A stretch of 40,998 bases of DNA, from positions 1 through 40,998 of the forward strand of contig DASTOB010000154.1 of assembly GCA_035720425.1 (NCBI GenBank), given 5' to 3'. The DNA comes from DASTOB01 sp035720425. GTDB taxonomy: Bacteria > Chloroflexota > Limnocylindria > Limnocylindrales > CSP1-4. The position numbers and the translations under genes are program-made. Below, in pieces: positions 36,696 to 40,998 of this stretch. The notes under the pieces were generated by a model. The model worked only from the letters and a program-made list of their open reading frames with translations, had not been told where the DNA came from and did not search any database. How positions within the stretch are numbered: the first letter of the stretch is position 1; each line of letters starts with the position of its first letter.

Positions 36696-36704
36696 TCCGC
36701 GTGC

Positions 36705-37814
36705 ATGGCCACCGAGCGTGACTTCTACACCGTCCTCGGCGTCGAGCGGACCGCCTCGGACGCCGAGATCAAGCGCGCCTTCCGGCGCCTCGCCCAGCAG
36801 TGGCACCCGGACGTCAACACCGACGACGGGGCCGCCGAGCGCTTCAAGGAAGTCAACGAGGCGTACCAGGTGCTGTCCGATCCTCAACGCCGGCAGGCCT
36901 ACGACATGTTCGGCCGGGCGGGACTCGGAGCCGACGGCGATGCGGGCTTCAACGCCGGCTTCAGCGGCTTCGGCGACATCTTCGACGCGTTCTTCGGGGG
37001 CACGACCGCCGGCGCGCGGCGCGGGCGGCCGCAGGCCGGATCGGACCTCCGCTACGACCTGCGGATCACGTTCGAGGAGGCCGTCCACGGAACCGAGAAG
37101 GAGATCGAGTTCCCGGTCCTCGGCCGGTGCGAGACGTGCGACGGCAGTGGGGCGAGGCCCGGCACGAGCGCGACGACCTGTCCGCAGTGCAACGGGCGCG
37201 GCGAGATCCGATCGGTGCGCCAGACGATGCTCGGCCAGATGGTCAACGTCAGCGCCTGCCCGCGCTGCCGCGGCGAGGGCCGGATCATCGACGAGCCGTG
37301 CGAGACGTGCGGCGGCGACGGCCGGACCGAACGGCGCCGGACGCTCCGGGTGACCATTCCCCCGGGCATCGACGAGGGGCACCAGATCCGCCTGTCGAAC
37401 GAGGGCGAGGTGGGGCCGCGCGGCGGTCCGGCGGGGAGCCTGTACGTCGCGGTGCACGTCGCCCCGCATACCAGCCTGCGCCGCGAGGGAACGGAGCTCA
37501 TCTACGAGGCGGACGTGTCGATCGCCCAGGCCGCCCTCGGCGCGAAGATCACCGTCCCGACCGTGGAGGGCGACGAAGAGGTCGAGATCAAGGCCGGGAC
37601 GCAGCCAGGCACGGAGATCCGGCTGCGCGGTCGCGGGGTCCCGCATCTCCGGCGGGCCGGTTCGCGCGGCGACCTCCACGTGTTCGTCAACGTCGTCGTG
37701 CCGGCGAAGCTCACCAAGCGCCAGCGGGAGCTGCTCGCGGAGTTCGCGGCAGAGGCCGGCGAAGCGGTCAGCGCGGGCGGCGGCGGGATCCGCGAGAAGC
37801 TCGGGCTGGGGTGA
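36705..37814 (+). CDS. dnaJ: Chaperone DnaJ (Hsp40)
   Basis: A 369-residue class I J-protein that delivers substrates to DnaK and stimulates its ATPase. The J domain (about 1-70) holds the HPD motif (His34-Pro35-Asp36) in QQWHPDVN. A Gly/Phe-rich region follows (about 75-100), then four zinc-finger repeats CETCDGSG, CPQCNGRG, CPRCRGEG and CETCGGDG, then the C-terminal domains. The ATG at 36705 is the start of the family; longer frames overlap the divergent promoter. Here it is separated from dnaK and has its own promoter. The end overlaps prmA by 4 bp (GTGA). Confidence 0.96.
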   Translation: MATERDFYTVLGVERTASDAEIKRAFRRLAQQWHPDVNTDDGAAERFKEVNEAYQVLSDPQRRQAYDMFGRAGLGADGDAGFNAGFSGFGDIFDAFFGGTTAGARRGRPQAGSDLRYDLRITFEEAVHGTEKEIEFPVLGRCETCDGSGARPGTSATTCPQCNGRGEIRSVRQTMLGQMVNVSACPRCRGEGRIIDEPCETCGGDGRTERRRTLRVTIPPGIDEGHQIRLSNEGEVGPRGGPAGSLYVAVHVAPHTSLRREGTELIYEADVSIAQAALGAKITVPTVEGDEEVEIKAGTQPGTEIRLRGRGVPHLRRAGSRGDLHVFVNVVVPAKLTKRQRELLAEFAAEAGEAVSAGGGGIREKLGLG

Positions 37815-38761
37815 CCGAACCCGCTCCCGCGGCCGGCCCGGGTGCCTGGCTCGAGCTGGCGGTGGACGCGGACCTCGAGGCGGTCGAGGCGGTCTCGGAG
37901 ATCCTCGGTCGGGTGGCGCCCGGCGGGGTCAGCGTCGAGCCCGCGTTTGAGCTCGTCGACGAGGGGCTCGCGGCGCGCGTCGACCCGACCCGGCCGGCCA
38001 CCGTGCGGGGGTACGTCCCGGCGCGCGATCCGGCCGCCGCCGAGGCTGCCGCGACGACGGCGGCCGAGGCCCTCGGGCACCTCCAGGCGTTCGGGCTTCG
38101 TCCGATCGGCGAGCTCCGAACGCGGGTGGTCCACGAGTCCGATTGGGCGGACGCGTGGAAGCGGCACTTCCCGGTGCTCCGGATCGGCCGCCGCCTCGTC
38201 GTCCGGCCGACCTGGCGACGCCACCGGCGGGCGCCCGGCGACGTCGTCCTCGCCCTCGATCCGGGCATGGCCTTCGGGACCGGCCTGCACCCGACCACCC
38301 GACTCTGCCTTGCCGGCCTCGAGGCCCTCGCCGATCGCGGCGGGCTCGCCGGCCTGCGCGTGCTCGACGTGGGCTGCGGCTCCGGGATCCTCGCGATCGC
38401 AGCGGTGCGGCTGGGGGCTGCCGATGCGCTCGGGGTCGACACGGACCCGATCGCGATCGAGGCGACCATCGCCAATGCGCGCCGGAACCGTGTCGCGCGG
38501 CGCGTTCGGGCGCGGGCCGGCAGCCTGCCGAGCGGGCGGCCACCGTTCGACGTCGTCGTGGCCAACCTCATCGCCGGCCTGCTCGTGACCCTGGCCGGGT
38601 CGCTGCGCGACGAGGTCAGACCGGGCGGCACGGTGCTCGCGTCCGGCATCTTCGTCGACCGCGAGACCGACGTCGCGGCGGCCTTTCGGGACGCCGGCCT
38701 CGATGTCGTGGGCCGGACGGCCGAGGGAGATTGGGTCGCGCTGGCGGCCGTTCGCCGCTGA
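37811..38761 (+). CDS. prmA: Ribosomal protein L11 methyltransferase PrmA
   Basis: A 316-residue SAM-dependent methyltransferase that trimethylates L11. The GTG at 37811 overlaps the dnaJ stop. An N-terminal substrate-recognition domain (about 1-100) precedes SDWADAWKRHFPVLRIG, LDPGMAFGTGLHPTTRLCL, and the SAM-binding DVGCGSGILAIAAVRLGA; the catalytic-loop VVANLIAGLL (NLIA) is the prmA form. Full length. The dnaJ-prmA pair is conserved in many Gram-positive-type genomes. Confidence 0.94.
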   Translation: MTEPAPAAGPGAWLELAVDADLEAVEAVSEILGRVAPGGVSVEPAFELVDEGLAARVDPTRPATVRGYVPARDPAAAEAAATTAAEALGHLQAFGLRPIGELRTRVVHESDWADAWKRHFPVLRIGRRLVVRPTWRRHRRAPGDVVLALDPGMAFGTGLHPTTRLCLAGLEALADRGGLAGLRVLDVGCGSGILAIAAVRLGAADALGVDTDPIAIEATIANARRNRVARRVRARAGSLPSGRPPFDVVVANLIAGLLVTLAGSLRDEVRPGGTVLASGIFVDRETDVAAAFRDAGLDVVGRTAEGDWVALAAVRR

Positions 38762-38789
38762 CCCTGCCCGGCCGTCTGGGGCCTCGCAA

Positions 38790-38915
38790 CATTCCGAAAT
38801 CGGACGCATCCGGGGTCGATCCCTTCCGGGAGGGCCTCGCTACGAACTCGTACTTCCAGTTCGGAACATCGAGGTTTGACCGGCATTCCTTCCGGGGACG
38901 TCCGAAATCGGAATG
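38790..38915. repeat. 126-bp element bounded by 17-bp inverted repeats
   Basis: CATTCCGAAATCGGACG at 38790-38806 faces CGTCCGAAATCGGAATG at 38899-38915; arms match at 15 of 17 positions, and each contains the small palindrome TCCGA-AA-TCGGA. The inner 92 bp also includes GATCCCTTCCGGGAGGG. It could be a MITE-like element, a paired operator, or a long hairpin after prmA. No transposase is near. Confidence 0.55.
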
Positions 38916-38924
38916 CTGATCCGT

Positions 38925-38979
38925 GGGGCGACGGGGCGACGGGGCGACGGGGCGACGGGGCGGCGGGGCGACGGGCGGC
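38925..38979. repeat. 8-bp GGGGCGAC tandem repeat
   Basis: Six copies (one with GGC for GAC) begin at 38925 and step by 8 bp, followed by a decayed unit. Because 8 is not a multiple of three, it is unlikely to be coding. Confidence 0.85.
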
Positions 38980-39042
38980 CGGCGGCGGCGCTGTGGGGCT
39001 GCCTCGGCGCAGCGGCCGCCCTTCGGGCAGAATCGGCGTCCG

Positions 39043-39504
39043 ATGCCCGCCTCGCTGTTCCCGATCCTGCTTGCCACCCACGTGGCGCTCGCGGTGGGCC
39101 TGTTCCTGCCGTCGATCCTCCTGCCGTTCGCGCTGCGCGCCCGCCGCGCCGCCACGGAGTCGGCGAGCCCCCTGGTCCGAGGCCTGCTGTGGATGCAGTC
39201 CAACGGACCCATGGTCTTCGGGGTCGGCCTCGCGCTGACCGGGATCGGGCTCCTGTCGGTCCTTGGCCCGCAACTCCTCGGCCAGCCGTGGCTGCTCGTC
39301 GCGCTGTCGATCTACGCGTTCAACCTCGTACTGGCCTTCTTCATTCAGCGCCCGAACCTCCGCCGCCTGATCGGGATCCGGGCCGATGCGAGCGACGCGA
39401 CGTGGAAGACGCGCGCCCGGCGACAGCGCTACGTGTCGTACGCCATGGCGGGACTCGTCGGCACGATCGGCTTCCTCATGTCGACGAAGCCGGACCTGTG
39501 GTGA
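39043..39504 (+). CDS. Four-helix membrane protein, DUF2269-like
   Basis: A 153-residue membrane protein with four hydrophobic segments (about residues 3-25, 48-72, 78-100 and 130-148). The pattern LLATHVALAVGLFLPSILLPFALR at the start, LWMQSNGPMVFGVGLALTGIGLL, and IQRPNLRRLI is similar to DUF2269-type predicted integral membrane proteins, though I am unsure of the family. The ATG at 39043 is used because upstream sequence is the 8-bp repeat array. The stop overlaps the mtaB GTG (GTGA), so it is coupled to mtaB. It occupies the position where rsmE often lies. Confidence 0.65.
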   Translation: MPASLFPILLATHVALAVGLFLPSILLPFALRARRAATESASPLVRGLLWMQSNGPMVFGVGLALTGIGLLSVLGPQLLGQPWLLVALSIYAFNLVLAFFIQRPNLRRLIGIRADASDATWKTRARRQRYVSYAMAGLVGTIGFLMSTKPDLW

Positions 39505-40946
39505 TCGCGGCGCCTGTGCGGCGCACTCCCCGCACCCTGCGCACGGCCGCGATCACGAACCTCGGCTGCAAGGTCAACCAGGCCGAGATGGAGGCCGCCG
39601 CCCGGCTCCTCCGCGAACGGGGCGTGACGCTCGTCGACGACCGCTCGCCCGCGGACCTCCACCTCATCAACACGTGCACGGTGACGTCGGTCGCGGACCA
39701 GAAGTCGCGCCAGGCGGTGCGCCGTGCTCGGCGGGTCAGCCCGGATGCGGAGCTCGTCGTGACGGGGTGCTCGGTCCAGGTCGACCGATCGGCCTTCGCC
39801 GCCGCCGTGCCCGGTGCCAGGCTCGTCGACAATCGGGCCAAGGACGCGCTCCTCGCCGAGCTCGCCCATCTCGCGGAGGCGGACGGCGGCGGTTCGACCC
39901 AGCCCGGAGGACGGCCGATCCGGGCCGCCCTGCCGACGCTGTCGGGGGTCGAGCTCGACGGGGCGGCCGACGACCGGGCGGCGACCGATCGGACGCGCGC
40001 GTTCGTCAAGGTCCAGGACGGCTGCTCGTTCTTCTGTACGTACTGCATCATCCCGGCCGCCCGAGGCCCGGAGCGCTCGCTGGCGCCCGACGTCGTGCTG
40101 GCCGACGTGCGCCGTGCCCTCGCGGCCGGCCGCCGCGAGATCGTGCTCACCGGGATCAACATCGGGACGTACGACGGCGGCTGGTCGGAGCGTGGGCCGC
40201 GCGGCTCGCACCGTCGCTCCGCCCTCACCCTTGCCGGGCTCGTCCGGCGGATCCTCGCCGAGACGGACGTCGAGCGGATCCGGCTCTCGTCGATCGAGCC
40301 GCAGCACGTCGACGACGACCTGCTCGCCGCGTGGACGGTCGACGGCGCGGGTCGCTGCCTGCCGCACGTCCACCTGCCGCTCCAGTCCGGCGACGACGGG
40401 GTGCTGCGCCGGATGGGCCGCCGCTACGACAGCGCGTTCTACGCGGATCTCGTCGCCCGCCTCCGGTCCGCGATCCCCGGCCTCGCCGTCCACGGCGACG
40501 TGATCGTCGGCTTCCCGACCGAGGATGACGCCGCGTGGGAGCGCTCGCTCGCGTTCATCCGCGCGATCGGGTTCGCCGGGCTCCACGTGTTCCGCTACTC
40601 GGAGCGCCCGGGCACGCCGGCGGCCCGGATGGCGGGCCAGGTGCCGGAGGCGGCCCGCCGGGCGCGTTCGGCCGCGCTCCTCGAGCACGCCGCCGAGCGC
40701 CGGGCGGCCTTCGCGGCGGAGCACGTCGGTGCGACCGCCTCGGTCCTGTTCGAGACGGCGCTGCCGGACGGTCGCTGGATCGGTCACGCTGAGGACCACG
40801 TCGTCGTGTCGGCCGCCACGCCGGTCGGACGGTCGTCGCTGGAGCATGTCATCGCGTCGGTCGTCATCGAGTCGGTCGACATGGACGTGCCGGATCGGCT
40901 CGTCGGTCGCGTCGTCGCATCACCCGGAGGCCCTAATGGTCAGTGA
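39501..40946 (+). CDS. mtaB: tRNA t6A37 methylthiotransferase MtaB
   Basis: A 481-residue radical SAM enzyme that converts t6A37 to ms2t6A37 in tRNA. The GTG at 39501 overlaps the upstream stop. The N-terminal UPF0004 domain has Cys23 (NLGCKVNQ), Cys59 (NTCTVTS) and Cys90 (VTGCSVQ), and the radical SAM motif is CSFFCTYC (Cys175, Cys179, Cys182). A TRAM-like C-terminal domain follows LEHAAERRAAF. GCKVNQ and VTGCSVQ separate MtaB from MiaB and RimO. A roughly 30-residue Gly/Arg-rich stretch between the domains is longer than usual. dnaJ-prmA-...-mtaB is a conserved order. Confidence 0.93.
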   Translation: MIAAPVRRTPRTLRTAAITNLGCKVNQAEMEAAARLLRERGVTLVDDRSPADLHLINTCTVTSVADQKSRQAVRRARRVSPDAELVVTGCSVQVDRSAFAAAVPGARLVDNRAKDALLAELAHLAEADGGGSTQPGGRPIRAALPTLSGVELDGAADDRAATDRTRAFVKVQDGCSFFCTYCIIPAARGPERSLAPDVVLADVRRALAAGRREIVLTGINIGTYDGGWSERGPRGSHRRSALTLAGLVRRILAETDVERIRLSSIEPQHVDDDLLAAWTVDGAGRCLPHVHLPLQSGDDGVLRRMGRRYDSAFYADLVARLRSAIPGLAVHGDVIVGFPTEDDAAWERSLAFIRAIGFAGLHVFRYSERPGTPAARMAGQVPEAARRARSAALLEHAAERRAAFAAEHVGATASVLFETALPDGRWIGHAEDHVVVSAATPVGRSSLEHVIASVVIESVDMDVPDRLVGRVVASPGGPNGQ

Positions 40947-40998
40947 CTGCCTGTTCTGCCGGATCGTCGCCGGGGACCTGCCGTCGACCCGCGTCCAC
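40936..40998 (+). CDS. HIT family protein, N-terminal fragment
   Basis: Only 21 codons are present. The ATG at 40936 follows GGAGG at 6 nt and overlaps the mtaB stop by 11 bp. The start MVSDCLFCRIVAGDLPSTRV matches the zinc-binding N-terminus of HIT/Hint nucleotide hydrolases (CxFCxI), which act on nucleoside phosphoramidates. The HxHxH active site is outside the window. Confidence 0.85.
   Translation, partial: MVSDCLFCRIVAGDLPSTRVH

Overview
The window is very GC-rich (my impression is about 70% or more), uses many GTG and a few TTG starts, packs genes with 4-bp GTGA/ATGA overlaps, and has an hrcA-grpE-dnaK operon behind a perfect CIRCE element. Together with a DUF5679-type zinc ribbon, a lamin-tail surface protein and a gap-pgk-eno operon, this suggests an uncultured Chloroflexota bacterium, perhaps of the Limnocylindria/Ellin6529 kind. 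The phylum is an inference; a high-GC actinobacterial relative is less likely because the dnaK operon order is hrcA-grpE-dnaK.

Region 1 (1-6.9 kb) is an SOS mutagenesis locus. It holds the end of an ImuB-like Y-family polymerase with a QLSLF clamp-binding motif, a DUF6504 protein, and an error-prone DnaE2 polymerase behind a GAAC-N4-GTTC LexA box. Between them lies an opposite-strand module of three tiny membrane proteins and a lipoprotein. DnaE2 is about 600 residues too long: roughly 480 residues of repeat-built low-complexity sequence sit between its palm aspartates.

Region 2 (6.9-12.6 kb) has a membrane protein of unknown function divergent from a large secreted lamin-tail/OB-fold protein. 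Between them are six GGTGAG-like hexamers at exactly 11-bp steps, which look like a PhoB/PhoP-type box array ending 10 bp before a -10 element. A uridine phosphorylase-like gene and a DUF5679 protein with a strong hairpin terminator follow.

Region 3 (12.7-17.7 kb) is gap-pgk-eno plus a membrane protein, convergent with rpsT, whose S20 protein carries a roughly 105-residue Ala/Lys-rich tail. Region 4 (17.8-26.0 kb) is a START-like gene, lepA, a CPBP-like membrane protein, hemW, then hrcA-grpE-dnaK.

Region 5 (26.0-36.7 kb) separates dnaK from dnaJ. It opens with about 1 kb of gene-free DNA full of tandem and inverted repeats, then KtrB/KtrA potassium uptake, a PadR regulator and GNAT acetyltransferase sharing two TACTCC-N5-GGAGTA operators, a split-barrel/UbiA fusion with a stand-alone split-barrel gene, a three-gene ABC exporter, a family-5-like uracil-DNA glycosylase and a polysaccharide deacetylase. 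Region 6 (36.7-41.0 kb) resumes the conserved chaperone/translation cluster: dnaJ, prmA, a small membrane protein, mtaB and the start of a HIT protein.

Several genes (dnaE2, the START-like gene, lepA, the ABC ATPase, dnaJ) have a TANNNT -10 box only 6-9 nt before the start codon, so leaderless transcripts appear common here. I saw no rRNA, tRNA, CRISPR array or transposase gene.
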